A stretch of 41,106 bases of DNA from assembly GCA_016219445.1 (NCBI GenBank), contig JACRNA010000019.1, positions 1-41,106 on the forward strand, written 5' to 3'. Positions 1 through 10,023 of the stretch are shown here, piece by piece. The first letter of the stretch is position 1. Every line of letters begins with the position of its first letter. Source of the stretch: Candidatus Amesbacteria bacterium. Its GTDB lineage: Bacteria; Patescibacteriota; Microgenomatia; CAZETR01; Amesbacteraceae. The translations under genes and the position numbers were made by a program. Under the pieces are notes generated by a model. That model did no database searches and was not told the origin of the DNA. It worked only from the letters and a program-made list of their open reading frames with translations.

Positions 1-619
1 GATTTAGAGTCTCAAAGGTCACAAATGTCTGACCCAGAGTGACCGGTAACCGGCCCACGATTCCGGCAAAGATCAAAAGTGAAATTCCATTGCCCACTCC
101 ATATTCGGTGATCAACTCACCTATCCAGACAGCCAGCATTGTGCCAGCGGTCATGGTCACTATAAAAGCCAACAGCAATACCGGATTTAAGTTTCCGATC
201 ACACCTTCACCTTTTAGGAGTAAATACATGCCAAATCCCTGCAAGATAGCAATGGGAATAGTCAGAAGTCTGGTATATTGATTGATCATTTCCCGCCCAT
301 ATTCGCCCTCCTTGGACAATTCCTCGAGCGTGGGGAAGATGACGGTCAGAAGCTGGACAATAATCGAAGCATTAATGTAAGGCCCAAGACCCAGAGCGAT
401 AAGAGAGAAATTGGCAAGGGTTCCACCTGAAAATATATCCAATAATCCCAAGAGCTGACTGCCGGAAAACAACTTACCCAAGGCTATACGGTCAATTCCA
501 GCGACAGGTATGTGAGCCAGCATCCGATAAACCAGAAGCATGGCTGCTGTTAACAATAATTTATTACGGATATCTTTTGCCGTCCAGAGTTGCTTTATGA
601 CCTCCCAAGCTTTTTGCAT
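1..619 (-). CDS. secY: Preprotein translocase subunit SecY, N-terminal part (3' end runs off the window)
   Basis: Minus-strand reading from ATG at 619: [43 protein letters not shown]...[56 protein letters not shown], typical SecY. Not in the ORF track because it is incomplete. Confidence 0.95.
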   Translation of the reverse strand, partial: MQKAWEVIKQLWTAKDIRNKLLLTAAMLLVYRMLAHIPVAGIDRIALGKLFSGSQLLGLLDIFSGGTLANFSLIALGLGPYINASIIVQLLTVIFPTLEELSKEGEYGREMINQYTRLLTIPIAILQGFGMYLLLKGEGVIGNLNPVLLLAFIVTMTAGTMLAVWIGELITEYGVGNGISLLIFAGIVGRLPVTLGQTFVTFETLN

Positions 620-641
620 AATTTATATTTTACCAGAACAT

Positions 642-1304
642 TCACTTATCTTCAGGCTTGATTTTCAAAAATAATTTTCGGGAAAGTTCTTGGTAAAATT
701 CGCTATATTTTTTTAGATCTAAGGGCTTAAGGAGCACTGGCATCTGTGATGCTTGCTCTATTTGGTTAATTGAATTGGCCAGATAAAAATCGGTTAAGCC
801 TAAATCTTTTTGTTTGGCCAAAGATACCAGATGATCAAAAGTAAAATCAGTTTCATTTAGAATATAATACAAATCAATAAAATCTTTATGATCCGTCCTG
901 CCAAAAATGGCCGTAATTTTATTTGAGCCCATATTTTCGAGAGAATCGAGTCTTATTTTTCCTTCTTGCTTAAATTCTCCAAAATGCACCGGAATATCTT
1001 TGACCAAGTCAACTTTTAGCATATTCTTGTTCGAATCTTCAAATATAAATTGCACGAAAGTTCCAGTAGTCACTTGTTGAATTACTTTTAAACCCATTTC
1101 TAGCCCAATCTTATTGGCAAGAAAACTTATTTGACTAAAATCAATTTTTTGATTGTTTGTAAATAAATCAAGATCCAAACTTTCGCGGTGATTGAAGTAA
1201 AATCTGGCCAAAGCTGTCCCACCAGTTAGATAAAAGTCAGTTGACAGTGAATCTGAAAAGAATTTATCTAAAAATATATCTTGAAGTTGATAATTTACTG
1301 CCAT
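642..1304 (-). CDS. Nucleotidyltransferase, AbiEii/AbiGii toxin-like
   Basis: FYLTGGTALARFYFNHRESLDLDLFT motif typical of AbiEii-like nucleotidyltransferases; start MAVNYQ preferred over the longer ORF start at 1325. Confidence 0.8.
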   Translation of the reverse strand: MAVNYQLQDIFLDKFFSDSLSTDFYLTGGTALARFYFNHRESLDLDLFTNNQKIDFSQISFLANKIGLEMGLKVIQQVTTGTFVQFIFEDSNKNMLKVDLVKDIPVHFGEFKQEGKIRLDSLENMGSNKITAIFGRTDHKDFIDLYYILNETDFTFDHLVSLAKQKDLGLTDFYLANSINQIEQASQMPVLLKPLDLKKYSEFYQELSRKLFLKIKPEDK

Positions 1305-1543
1305 ACTGATAGAGCGTATTCCCACGCTCGTCTTATTGGTTTTTTTATTTTTAATACTGGCATCATAGCTCTAACTTCGGACAAAGTCGTATATTTCCAG
1401 ACATCCTGATATTTGGCGCTTTCCAAAATTCGAGACAACATCCAATTTTTGTCAACTGCAGTACCGGTGCGCAAGATTTTGTGCACATCGTCCTCGGACA
1501 AGTCATAATCCCAGAGAAAATAGGGTCTGTTTTTAGTCATCAA
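1295..1543 (-). CDS. Small protein paired with the AbiEii-like nucleotidyltransferase (putative antitoxin partner)
   Basis: 82-aa ORF directly upstream of and overlapping the nucleotidyltransferase gene. Confidence 0.6.
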   Translation of the reverse strand: MMTKNRPYFLWDYDLSEDDVHKILRTGTAVDKNWMLSRILESAKYQDVWKYTTLSEVRAMMPVLKIKKPIRRAWEYALSVWQ

Positions 1544-2028
1544 TTCATTTTAGCACAAGCGTCTGGAGCCCATAAACCTCGTGAATTTTCTCTGGCATTT
1601 ATTTCAGATCTTTTAAATGCGTTTTGATATTTATACGGCTGGCTTTTGTAGGTATATTCGTGACCGAAGCCTTCTTCAATCAGAACTTGATTAAAATTCT
1701 GCCCGTCTTCCAAAAAGACATAACGCAATAGTCTTTTGTATTTGTCGCGGTCACCCGCTATAAAATCAGACTCCAGTTTGACATTGGTATTTGACAGAGT
1801 TTTTTTGGTAAAATTTGATGCCTCTTTTCCAAAACATTGCACCGGACGCCTGGGATCAACAGTCTCCGGCGTATCCACACCAATAAATCTAATAGTCTCG
1901 ATCTTTTTATTCATCAATACTTTTATAGTGTCTCCATCCGATATACTCACCACCCGATAATATCCCGCCGGTACCGGGTTAAACGAAATCAAAAAAGAGA
2001 AGAATAATGCCAGTAGATCGGCTATCAC
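1540..2028 (-). CDS. Thermonuclease (SNase-like) family protein with N-terminal signal/anchor
   Basis: VVSISDGDTIKVL...IRFIGVDTPE...CFGKEAS...DKYKRLLRYVFLEDGQNFNQVLIEEGFG...RGLW; GTG start. Confidence 0.9.
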   Translation of the reverse strand: MIADLLALFFSFLISFNPVPAGYYRVVSISDGDTIKVLMNKKIETIRFIGVDTPETVDPRRPVQCFGKEASNFTKKTLSNTNVKLESDFIAGDRDKYKRLLRYVFLEDGQNFNQVLIEEGFGHEYTYKSQPYKYQNAFKRSEINARENSRGLWAPDACAKMN

Positions 2029-2091
2029 CTATTTATTTTCTATCTTTCCCCCAGCTTTTTCAATGACCATGATTTTTAGATCAACATGACC
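2029..2091 (-). pseudogene. Relic of an rplO (L15) 3' end
   Basis: Minus frame between stops reads GHVDLKIMVIEKAGGKIENK*; matches the intact rplO C-terminus ...AIAKAGGKTEEI* with shared nucleotides AAAGCYGGGGGAAAGA. Confidence 0.6.
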
Positions 2092-2109
2092 TTAATACGT
2101 GCAGTACAG

Positions 2110-2138
2110 TTGACAAGTCGGCTGAAATACAGTATATT
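2110..2138 (+). promoter_or_regulatory. Promoter TTGACA-17-TATATT, 6 nt before ATG of the DUF4143 ATPase
   Basis: TTGACA 2110-2115, TATATT 2133-2138, ATG 2145. Confidence 0.7.
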
Positions 2139-2144
2139 TGGCGT

Positions 2145-3281
2145 ATGAAGATTAAAAGACTCTTAGAAAGCCCCATTTCACACCATTTAGACGAGTCAAA
2201 TAAAGGGGTAATAATTTACGGCCCCAGACAGGCTGGAAAAACTACTTTGGTCAATGACATTTTAGCTCAAAAGAGCTGGAAAACACTCATCCTAAATGGA
2301 GACCGCAGAGGTGAATGGTGGGAAACCTTGGTCAGCCGCGATCTATCTAAAATGAAAATTTTATTGGGCGGTTATAACACCATATTTATCGATGAAGCCC
2401 AAAGGATTCCTGAAATAGGTCTGATATTGAAAATTATTTTAGATGAATTTAAGAACTTGAAAGTCATCGCTACAGGATCATCCTCACTTGATTTGGCCAG
2501 TAAAGTCAGTGAACCATTGACAGGAAGAGCAGTAACCTACACCTTATATCCTATATCCATTGCAGAACTTGCGCAAACCCAGACAGCACACGAACTCAAT
2601 GAGAGTTTGGAAAGCCGTCTGATTTTTGGATCTTATCCGGAGTTATTTTCTTTGGACGGACAGACCGCCCAAAGTGACTATTTACGCAATTTGACCAATG
2701 CTTATCTATACAAAGATCTTTTGGAATTTAGCGGTATAAAAAATTCCAACAAAATTCATGATCTATTAAAATTATTGTCTTTCCAAATCGGCTCGCAAGT
2801 TTCTATCTCAGAATTGGGAAATAGTTTGGGCATGAGTAAAGATACAGCTGGACGATATATAGATCTGTTGGAGAAATCTTTCGTCATTTTTAGAAGAAGT
2901 GGATTTAACCGCAACTTACGTAAGGAAGTATCAAAAATGGACAAAATATATTTTTATGATTTGGGGGTCAGAAATACTCTGATTGGAAATTTAAACTTAT
3001 TGACCAATCGAGACGACGCAGGCAAATTGTGGGAAAACTTTTTGGTGCTTGAGCGCATGAAGAGACAAGAATACAAACAGTCTCTCTATAGTCATTACTA
3101 TTGGCGGCTAACAAGTGGAGCCGAACTAGATCTGGTAGAAGAGATTAACGGAAAATTAATTGGGTTTGAATTTAAATTAACCAAAAAAACAACCCGCACT
3201 CCAAAAAGTTGGCTGGAGCAATACGTAGACAGTAAATTCGAAGTCGTAAATCGCACCAACTGGCAAGAATTTGTTATTTAA
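2145..3281 (+). CDS. AAA ATPase, DUF4143 family
   Basis: Walker A GPRQAGKTTL, Walker B NTIFIDEAQ, C-terminal DUF4143-like region with nuclease-like ELDLVEEINGKLIGFEFK. Confidence 0.85.
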   Translation: MKIKRLLESPISHHLDESNKGVIIYGPRQAGKTTLVNDILAQKSWKTLILNGDRRGEWWETLVSRDLSKMKILLGGYNTIFIDEAQRIPEIGLILKIILDEFKNLKVIATGSSSLDLASKVSEPLTGRAVTYTLYPISIAELAQTQTAHELNESLESRLIFGSYPELFSLDGQTAQSDYLRNLTNAYLYKDLLEFSGIKNSNKIHDLLKLLSFQIGSQVSISELGNSLGMSKDTAGRYIDLLEKSFVIFRRSGFNRNLRKEVSKMDKIYFYDLGVRNTLIGNLNLLTNRDDAGKLWENFLVLERMKRQEYKQSLYSHYYWRLTSGAELDLVEEINGKLIGFEFKLTKKTTRTPKSWLEQYVDSKFEVVNRTNWQEFVI

Positions 3282-3703
3282 ATCTCTTCAGTCTTTCCCC
3301 CGGCTTTGGCAATGGCGGTTTTGGCGGAAGCTGACACTGCGACTTTGACATCCAGTTCATGTTCTAATTTGGCAATCCCCAAAATTTTTACAGATTTGGT
3401 GTTTGGTTTTAGAAGTTTGCGCTCAATGAGATTTTTAAGAGTCACCGGAATTGATTTTGGCCATTTGACCAGAGTTTCAAGTTGTAAAACCGTTGGTTTA
3501 TTTTGGGCTGATTTGTTTTTGCTGCCACCACGCATAAAGGGCAATCTTTTGATCAGAGATTTTTTGGTTTTAGTTCCCTGAAACAAAATATGCACGCGTT
3601 CACGGGCCAGTTGACCTTTGTGTCCACGGCCAGTAGTATGACCACCCTTACCAGAGCCACGACCTCGTCCTACAATTTTCATTTTTTTAGCAGTGAGTTT
3701 CAT
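3278..3703 (-). CDS. rplO: 50S ribosomal protein L15
   Basis: GRGRGSGKGGHTTGRGHKGQLAR, C-term AKAGGK. Confidence 0.93.
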   Translation of the reverse strand: MKLTAKKMKIVGRGRGSGKGGHTTGRGHKGQLARERVHILFQGTKTKKSLIKRLPFMRGGSKNKSAQNKPTVLQLETLVKWPKSIPVTLKNLIERKLLKPNTKSVKILGIAKLEHELDVKVAVSASAKTAIAKAGGKTEEI

Positions 3704-4167
3704 GCTATTTGATTTCTTTGTTTTAACGATTTCAAAGCTTTCATTGTGGCATAGACATTGGAAATTTTGTTGGCGGTTCCGAGAATTTTACCCACGACGT
3801 CTTTGATACCTGCCGATTCGACGACAGCGCGGACTGCTCCACCTGCCTTGACCCCGGTGCCCGCCGGGGCTGGCTTTAGTAAGACGTGGGCTGCACCCAA
3901 GTGACAATTGACTTCGTGAGGAATTGTCGTGCCATATAAATTGATAGTAAACAAAGCTTTTTTGGCACTCCTTGTGGCTTTGGCTACAGCCGATTGGACA
4001 TCTGCAGCTTTAGCGAGGCCCACTCCCACCCGGCCTTTGCGATCACCTGTCACAACAAGTGCTGCAAACCGCATATGATTTCCGCCTTTAGTTTTTTTAC
4101 TAATACGGTTGATTTGAACTACTTTTTCTTCAAATTCTTTGACTTCAGCTGGATATCGGTCCATCAT
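3700..4167 (-). CDS. rpsE: 30S ribosomal protein S5
   Basis: [39 protein letters not shown]. Confidence 0.96.
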   Translation of the reverse strand: MMDRYPAEVKEFEEKVVQINRISKKTKGGNHMRFAALVVTGDRKGRVGVGLAKAADVQSAVAKATRSAKKALFTINLYGTTIPHEVNCHLGAAHVLLKPAPAGTGVKAGGAVRAVVESAGIKDVVGKILGTANKISNVYATMKALKSLKQRNQIA

Positions 4168-4481
4168 AATGTTAGTCCGGATTCCCGGGCACTATCGGCT
4201 AACTTTTTGATTCTGCCATGATATTTATACGGTCCCCTGTCAAACACAACTTGCTTGATTTTAGCATCCAGTGACAGCTTGGCAATCTTTTGGCCAACTT
4301 CGACAGGATCTTTGCCAAAGGCATAAGCCAGAGTATTACCAGATTTATCATCAATTATTTGGGCATAAATAAACTTGAGTGATCTATGAACAGACAACCT
4401 TGGCAGAGTGGAATTCTTGCGAATTTTGGCGCGGACGGCTATTTGCCTTCGCTGTTGGGTTGATTTGTAAACTTTAATCAT
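4164..4481 (-). CDS. rplR: 50S ribosomal protein L18
   Basis: RLSVHRSLKFIYAQIIDDKSGNTLA; VVFDRGPYKYHGRIKKLADSARESGL. Confidence 0.95.
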   Translation of the reverse strand: MIKVYKSTQQRRQIAVRAKIRKNSTLPRLSVHRSLKFIYAQIIDDKSGNTLAYAFGKDPVEVGQKIAKLSLDAKIKQVVFDRGPYKYHGRIKKLADSARESGLTL

Positions 4482-4483
4482 AA

Positions 4484-5023
4484 TTATTTTGCGGCAGTAG
4501 CTCCCGCTTTGGCAGCTTTACCGGGCTTTAAGACAATAACTTCACCTTCATATCTAAACCCCTTACCTTTGTACGGATCGGCGGGTCTGAGTGCCCGAAT
4601 CTCGGATGCGACTTGACCTACCAAGTGTTTATCGATACCCGTTACTTTTATTTTATTTTCCAAAACTTCAAATTTAATGCCAACTGGGGCTTTGACAACC
4701 ACCGGATGTGAGAAACCCAAAGATAAATTCAATTCTGTACCAGTCGTATTTGCTCTGTATCCAGTACCTGATATTTCAAGTGTTTTGGTCCATCCAGTAG
4801 TCACACCTATCACAATATTATTTAAAAGACTGCGAATAAGTCCCCACATATTCGATTCTTTTGACGTGACGATAATTTGATTATTTTCAAATTTAACTTC
4901 CACACTATTTGGAATATTTAGTGTCAATTCACCTTTTGGGCCAGAAATGACTACTGTGTCACTTGTTACTTTGACACTTGTTTCTTGATTGATTGTAATT
5001 GGTTTTTTTCCTATCTTAGACAT
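4484..5023 (-). CDS. rplF: 50S ribosomal protein L6
   Basis: MSKIGKKPI...VSGPKGEL-type; DPYKGKGFRYEGE. Confidence 0.96.
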   Translation of the reverse strand: MSKIGKKPITINQETSVKVTSDTVVISGPKGELTLNIPNSVEVKFENNQIIVTSKESNMWGLIRSLLNNIVIGVTTGWTKTLEISGTGYRANTTGTELNLSLGFSHPVVVKAPVGIKFEVLENKIKVTGIDKHLVGQVASEIRALRPADPYKGKGFRYEGEVIVLKPGKAAKAGATAAK

Positions 5024-5029
5024 ATTTTT

Positions 5030-5410
5030 TTACCAGACTTTACAAATAACTTCGCCACCGACTTTTAATTTACGAGCTTGGCTTCCTGTCATTATTCCTT
5101 TGGGAGTCGATAATATTTGGATTCCCATTCCCCCTAAGACTAATCTGAGAGATTTAAATCCCATATATACCCTCGACCCAGGTTTACTGACACGGACAAT
5201 CTCAGTAATTACTGGAGACTTTGATTTATAGAGAAGCTCTACTGTCAAACCCTGATCATCTGAAGTAACTTTACCCACATATTTTTCAGACGACAAAATC
5301 TTCAGGACTGCTTCCCTTAGTTTACTTTTGGGCATAGTAATATTACCCAGGCTTGCCATATAGCCATTTTTTATTCTCGAAACTAAATCTGACAATGGAT
5401 CTCTTACCAT
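5030..5410 (-). CDS. rpsH: 30S ribosomal protein S8
   Basis: [39 protein letters not shown]; start MVRDPLSD. Confidence 0.95.
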   Translation of the reverse strand: MVRDPLSDLVSRIKNGYMASLGNITMPKSKLREAVLKILSSEKYVGKVTSDDQGLTVELLYKSKSPVITEIVRVSKPGSRVYMGFKSLRLVLGGMGIQILSTPKGIMTGSQARKLKVGGEVICKVW

Positions 5411-5592
5411 GATGCTTTGGTGACTCCTGGCAATTCGCCTTTGTGAGCGTGAGCTCGGAAGCACAATCTACACAGACCAAATAACCTCAAAAATCCACGC
5501 GGACGACCACACTCCTGGCAGCGGTTGCGGTAGGCAGTGGGGTATTTTAATTTTCCCAATAATTGTTTTGTGACTTTAGCTGTTGTTGCCAT
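5404..5592 (-). CDS. rpsN: 30S ribosomal protein S14, zinc-binding type Z
   Basis: [41 protein letters not shown] with two CxxC pairs. Confidence 0.95.
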   Translation of the reverse strand: MATTAKVTKQLLGKLKYPTAYRNRCQECGRPRGFLRLFGLCRLCFRAHAHKGELPGVTKASW

Positions 5593-5594
5593 AT

Positions 5595-6131
5595 TTATTT
5601 CTTAAAGGGCATCCCCATAAGTTCCAAGAGCCGCTTGGATTTCTCGGGTGATCCGTTTTTAATAACAAAGGTAATTTGCAAGCCTCTTGTTTTATCAATT
5701 TTTCCGTATTCTATCTCAGAGAAAACTATTTGATCGGTCATTCCCAGTGAATAATTGCCCGCGCCATCAAAGGCAGTCTTTGAGACACCTTGAAAATCCC
5801 GGACGCGGGGAAGAACTATACCAAATAATTTGGTCATAAAGTCATAGAGTCTGACCCCTCTCAAAGTAACAGTCAGACCAATAGGATCATTCTCGCGCAA
5901 TTTAAAATTGGCAATAGCTACTTTGGCCCTAGTAACTTTGGGTTTTTGACCTGAGATGGCCACCAGTTGAGAAGATACTTTGTCAATCAAACCTTTGTCA
6001 TGTGCCATTTCCTTGACACCCATGTTGATATTTATTTTGGACACCTTAGGCGCTGCCATAATATTGGTCAATCCAAATTCAGACATTAGTTTTGGTACAA
6101 TTTGGTCTTTGTAAATTTGTGTTAAATTCAT
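5595..6131 (-). CDS. rplE: 50S ribosomal protein L5
   Basis: [23 protein letters not shown]; start MNLTQIY. Confidence 0.95.
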   Translation of the reverse strand: MNLTQIYKDQIVPKLMSEFGLTNIMAAPKVSKININMGVKEMAHDKGLIDKVSSQLVAISGQKPKVTRAKVAIANFKLRENDPIGLTVTLRGVRLYDFMTKLFGIVLPRVRDFQGVSKTAFDGAGNYSLGMTDQIVFSEIEYGKIDKTRGLQITFVIKNGSPEKSKRLLELMGMPFKK

Positions 6132-6430
6132 ATATCTGTATTGCATTTGCGGCAAACTCTTAATTTTTTACCTTCGACAAACCGATAGCCAACTCGGGTA
6201 ACTTGCTTACATTTTGGACAGACAAGCGCAATTTTGGATACATCTAGTGGGCGGGAAATAGTGACAATTTCCCCCTTTCTCCCTTGGCTTGGTTTGACAT
6301 GTTTCTTGTATTGATTGAGTCCTTCGATGACGACAGTATTATCCTGAGGTAGTATTTTTGCTACCACGCCTTGACGGCCATGATCTTTTCCGACATTTAC
6401 AATGATTGTATCTTTGAGTTTTATTTTCAT
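6128..6430 (-). CDS. rplX: 50S ribosomal protein L24
   Basis: KDTIIVNVGKDHGRQGVVAKILPQDNTVVIEGLNQYKKHVKPSQGRKGEIV. Confidence 0.93.
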   Translation of the reverse strand: MKIKLKDTIIVNVGKDHGRQGVVAKILPQDNTVVIEGLNQYKKHVKPSQGRKGEIVTISRPLDVSKIALVCPKCKQVTRVGYRFVEGKKLRVCRKCNTDI

Positions 6431-6798
6431 AGGACTTCTGTCGCAAGCGACGCTATTTTGGCAAATCCCTTGTCTTTGACTTCGCGGGCGATAGAACCAA
6501 AGATCCTACTCCCTCTGGGTTCATGAGTCTTGGGATCAATAATAACTGCAGCATTGTCTTCAAATCTAATATAACTGCCATCCATCCGGTGAACCGCTCT
6601 TCGAGTACGGACGATTACCGCTTTGACAACTTCGGAATCTTTGACGATGCCTCCATCGTGAGCTTGGTCTACGACCGCTGTTACAATATCTCCAGGATAG
6701 CCATAAGTTCTCTTCCAGGCACCCATGACATGAATCAAGCGCAGCTTTTTGGCGCCACTATTGTCTGCTGGAACTAATATTGTTCTCAATTGGACCAT
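6427..6798 (-). CDS. rplN: 50S ribosomal protein L14
   Basis: MVQLRTILVPADNSGAKKLRLIHV...DNAAVIIDPKTHEPRGSRIFG. Confidence 0.96.
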   Translation of the reverse strand: MVQLRTILVPADNSGAKKLRLIHVMGAWKRTYGYPGDIVTAVVDQAHDGGIVKDSEVVKAVIVRTRRAVHRMDGSYIRFEDNAAVIIDPKTHEPRGSRIFGSIAREVKDKGFAKIASLATEVL

Positions 6799-6799
6799 A

Positions 6800-7036
6800 T
6801 TATTTTGTCGGTTTTATTATTTCAATAACTTTATAAAACTTGGTTTTACTCATTGGTTTACAGGCTACAAATTTGACCACATCGCCAACTTTTGCAGAAA
6901 CTTGATTGTCAGCATGATAGCGAGTGGTGTGGTGCATCTGCTTTAGATATTTTGGATGGGCAACCAAGCGATCCACTTCAATGACCACTGTTTGCTTCAT
7001 CTTGTCTGAGACGATTTTACCGGTGTGAATTTTCAT
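6800..7036 (-). CDS. rpsQ: 30S ribosomal protein S17
   Basis: [25 protein letters not shown]. Confidence 0.93.
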   Translation of the reverse strand: MKIHTGKIVSDKMKQTVVIEVDRLVAHPKYLKQMHHTTRYHADNQVSAKVGDVVKFVACKPMSKTKFYKVIEIIKPTK

Positions 7037-7220
7037 ATATTTTTGTTTTAATAACAGCTAATTGTTTTCTCAGGTTAAACACAGCCCGTTTATTGACTAG
7101 CTTGCCAGTGGTCAATTCTAACTTATTTTGGGCTATTTGCGAATAGATAGCTTTTGCTTTGATCGAAAGCTCAGAAATAGACAGACCAATTAATTGTTTT
7201 TTAAAGTCTAAGGTTTTCAT
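7017..7220 (-). CDS. rpmC: 50S ribosomal protein L29
   Basis: Small ORF in the canonical position between L16 and S17; [29 protein letters not shown]. Confidence 0.88.
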   Translation of the reverse strand: MKTLDFKKQLIGLSISELSIKAKAIYSQIAQNKLELTTGKLVNKRAVFNLRKQLAVIKTKIYENSHR

Positions 7221-7630
7221 AATTGTTCACGGCTTACAAATTTAACATCAAATGGCAATTTTGCAGAGGCTCTGGCAATTGCGGTCTTGGCAATTTCTGC
7301 GGTTACCCCAGCAATTTCAAAAATTATTCTACCAGGTGTTATAACAGCTACATAATCGGTAATATCACCTTTCCCCGATCCCATGCGCACACCTAGAGCT
7401 TTTTTGGTAATAGGCTTATCGGGAAATATTCTAATCCAGACTTTACCACCTCTTTGGGCATAACGCGAGATAGCTTTACGGGCAGCCTCGATCTGACGGG
7501 CAGTAAGCCATCCCCGACCCATGGCTTTCAAACCAAATTCACCAAAGGCTAAAGTAAATCCACGGGTAGCAACTCCTCGCATTTTACCTCTAAATTGTTT
7601 TCGAAATTTTGATTTTTTTGGCTGTAACAT
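7217..7630 (-). CDS. rplP: 50S ribosomal protein L16
   Basis: [19 protein letters not shown]...[28 protein letters not shown]. Confidence 0.96.
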   Translation of the reverse strand: MLQPKKSKFRKQFRGKMRGVATRGFTLAFGEFGLKAMGRGWLTARQIEAARKAISRYAQRGGKVWIRIFPDKPITKKALGVRMGSGKGDITDYVAVITPGRIIFEIAGVTAEIAKTAIARASAKLPFDVKFVSREQL

Positions 7631-7631
7631 A

Positions 7632-8273
7632 TTATTTTCCTCCCAAATAAATCCAGACTTTGACTCCGACATAACCTGATCTGGTCAGAGCCGGAAGGCT
7701 GGCATAATCGACATTGGCACGCAGTGTCTGAAGAGGAACCGAACCAGACGGTGATTTATAGGACTCACGTCTGCTAATTTCAGCTCCGTTGACACGGCCA
7801 GACAGCAAGATCTTTATTCCTTTGGCGCCGGAGGCCATAACTTTTTCTATAGTCTTTGTTGCCACTCTTCTAGCTGGCAGTCTTTTTTCCAGTTGTTCTG
7901 CAATTCTGATTGCTACCAAATAAGCATTTATTTCAGGATTTTTTACTTCCTCGATTTGGAGGTCTACTTTGGTGGCTTTGATTAATTTGGCAATATATTT
8001 TTTGAGATCTTCAATACCGGCTCCTCCGCGCCCAATGACCACACCCGGTCTTGAGACATGAATAATGACCTTTAGACTTTTGAGGGATCTTTCGATTTCG
8101 ATCTTCGTTACACCAGCGATTTTTAGTTTGGTCATTAGAGCTTTGCGAAGCTTTAAATCTTCTGCTAAATATTGGCTATAACGGATCTTGCTTGTCGAAA
8201 ACCAACGTGATATCCAAGATGTACTTGGTGAAAGCGGAATTCTAAATCCGATAGGATTAACTTTTTGTCCCAT
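7632..8273 (-). CDS. rpsC: 30S ribosomal protein S3
   Basis: [12 protein letters not shown]...[15 protein letters not shown]. Confidence 0.96.
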   Translation of the reverse strand: MGQKVNPIGFRIPLSPSTSWISRWFSTSKIRYSQYLAEDLKLRKALMTKLKIAGVTKIEIERSLKSLKVIIHVSRPGVVIGRGGAGIEDLKKYIAKLIKATKVDLQIEEVKNPEINAYLVAIRIAEQLEKRLPARRVATKTIEKVMASGAKGIKILLSGRVNGAEISRRESYKSPSGSVPLQTLRANVDYASLPALTRSGYVGVKVWIYLGGK

Positions 8274-8613
8274 TTTTAGTGCTTAATTGTAAAATAACAT
8301 GAGCTGTTCTTTTGTGACGGACACCGCCACCAAAACGTGAACCGTGAGCATGGCGGTCGGATCTTTTGGATCTTGGTCCTTCGCCGATAACCAATGATTC
8401 TATTTTCAAATCAGCTGGTGAAAGCTTAAAATTATTTTTGGCATTTGCGACCGCCTGTTGGATTACTTTTAGGATTATTGATCCTGCTGCTTTAGGCAAT
8501 AATTTTAATTGAGCTATCGCCATATCAATTGATAAATTCTTGACTGCATCGGTAATAAGACGCAACTTACGCGGTGATACAGGGATAAAGCTAGCTTTTG
8601 CAGAGATCTTCAT
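8257..8613 (-). CDS. rplV: 50S ribosomal protein L22
   Basis: ISPRKLRLI-like [33 protein letters not shown]. Confidence 0.93.
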   Translation of the reverse strand: MKISAKASFIPVSPRKLRLITDAVKNLSIDMAIAQLKLLPKAAGSIILKVIQQAVANAKNNFKLSPADLKIESLVIGEGPRSKRSDRHAHGSRFGGGVRHKRTAHVILQLSTKNGTKS

Positions 8614-8894
8614 GTCTTATCCATGGTTCTTTTTACCATAGCTCCATGTCCACGGAAGGTTCTACTGGGAGCAAATTCTCCAAGTCTGTGACCCACCATG
8701 GCTTCATTAACAAATACATCGACAAATTTGTTTCCGGTATGTACTTGAAATGTAAATCCGACAAAGTCCGGCGAAATTTGTGAATTGCGTGCCCAAGTCT
8801 TGATAGGAGACTTGTTACCAGACGCGACCATCTTGACAATTTTACCTGCCAAATTTGAATCGATATATGGTCCTTTTTTTGAGCTTCGTGCCAT
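8610..8894 (-). CDS. rpsS: 30S ribosomal protein S19
   Basis: [12 protein letters not shown]...[18 protein letters not shown]. Confidence 0.96.
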   Translation of the reverse strand: MARSSKKGPYIDSNLAGKIVKMVASGNKSPIKTWARNSQISPDFVGFTFQVHTGNKFVDVFVNEAMVGHRLGEFAPSRTFRGHGAMVKRTMDKT

Positions 8895-8895
8895 A

Positions 8896-9723
8896 TTATT
8901 TGTTTCTCCTAGAAACTAAATTTTTGTTTGAATATTTAAATTTATTGCGGGTTCTGTTTCCCCGGGCTGGTTTACCCCAGGGGGTCTTGGGAATCATCCC
9001 TTCTCCCGACCGTCCCTCTCCACCACCGTGTGGATGGCTCCTGGGATTTTGGGCAGTACCTCGGACAGTAGGACGGATACCCATGTGGCGTTTGCGTCCG
9101 GCTTTACCAAAATTGACATTTTTCCAATCCGGATTGGTCAGACTGCCAATGGTTGCTTTGCAATCAAGCTTGACTCGGCGGATTTCACCAGAAGGTAATT
9201 TTATCAGAGCATAGGCTTCTTCGAAACCGGAAACTATAGCCGAAGCCCCTGCCGATCTCACAAGCTGGGCTCCCTTTCCGGGAAATATCTCTATATTGTG
9301 AATTGGAGTACCAGACGGAATCAATCTAATCGGAAGAGTATTGCCAAGTGTCAAAGGTGCATGCTCCGACGAGACTACTTTGGCGCCGACCATCAAACCC
9401 TCTGGAGCAAGAATATAGCTTTGGGTACCGTCTTCATACTGAAGATGGGCGATATTTGCAGTGCGATTCGGATCATATTCGATTGCAGTCACAGTGGCTT
9501 TCATTTCAAGCTTTGTCCGTCTCCAGTCTATGTCTCTTAAGAATCTTTTGTGTCGTCCACCTTGATGCCGGACAGTCACGATTCCAGAGGCGTTTCGTCC
9601 ACTTTTTTTAGACAAAATAGAAGTCAAGCTCTTGCGTCTGATGTTTGTAGAGACATTTGACCAATCAAGTGCTGAGGATCCTCTCAGCCCTGGTGTAATT
9701 GGTTTGTAAAGCTTTAGAACCAT
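8896..9723 (-). CDS. rplB: 50S ribosomal protein L2
   Basis: KPITPGLRG...[18 protein letters not shown]...[36 protein letters not shown]. Confidence 0.97.
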   Translation of the reverse strand: MVLKLYKPITPGLRGSSALDWSNVSTNIRRKSLTSILSKKSGRNASGIVTVRHQGGRHKRFLRDIDWRRTKLEMKATVTAIEYDPNRTANIAHLQYEDGTQSYILAPEGLMVGAKVVSSEHAPLTLGNTLPIRLIPSGTPIHNIEIFPGKGAQLVRSAGASAIVSGFEEAYALIKLPSGEIRRVKLDCKATIGSLTNPDWKNVNFGKAGRKRHMGIRPTVRGTAQNPRSHPHGGGEGRSGEGMIPKTPWGKPARGNRTRNKFKYSNKNLVSRRNK

Positions 9724-9726
9724 ATT

Positions 9727-10023
9727 TTACTTCTTCTCTTCAGCAGGGGCTGTAAATAATGCTATTTCTTTGTCTGTAGTTACAATTGCCTTTTTCCAGG
9801 ATGAATAATGTTTTTCGGTGCGTTTCTTGCCTACTCGCTTGGATTTTCCATGAACCACTAGAGTCGAAATTTTCAATACTTTGAGTCCAAATCTTTTGGC
9901 TATATCTTTTTTGATGGCGTCTTTACGTGCCAGCAAAGGAACTGCAAAAGTATAGCGCTTAAGGCTTGCATTTTTCAGGGATTTTTCGGTATAAATAGGT
10001 TTAAGCTGCATATTTGGTTTCAA
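9727..10023 (-). CDS. rplW: 50S ribosomal protein L23
   Basis: LKPIYTEKS...KDAIKKDIAKRFGLKVLKIST. Confidence 0.93.
   Translation of the reverse strand: MKPNMQLKPIYTEKSLKNASLKRYTFAVPLLARKDAIKKDIAKRFGLKVLKISTLVVHGKSKRVGKKRTEKHYSSWKKAIVTTDKEIALFTAPAEEKK

Noticed and set aside
8855-9611. Plus-strand ORFs (119, 80 and 87 aa) opposite rplB
   Set aside because: Antisense open frames over a highly conserved ribosomal gene; no independent support.
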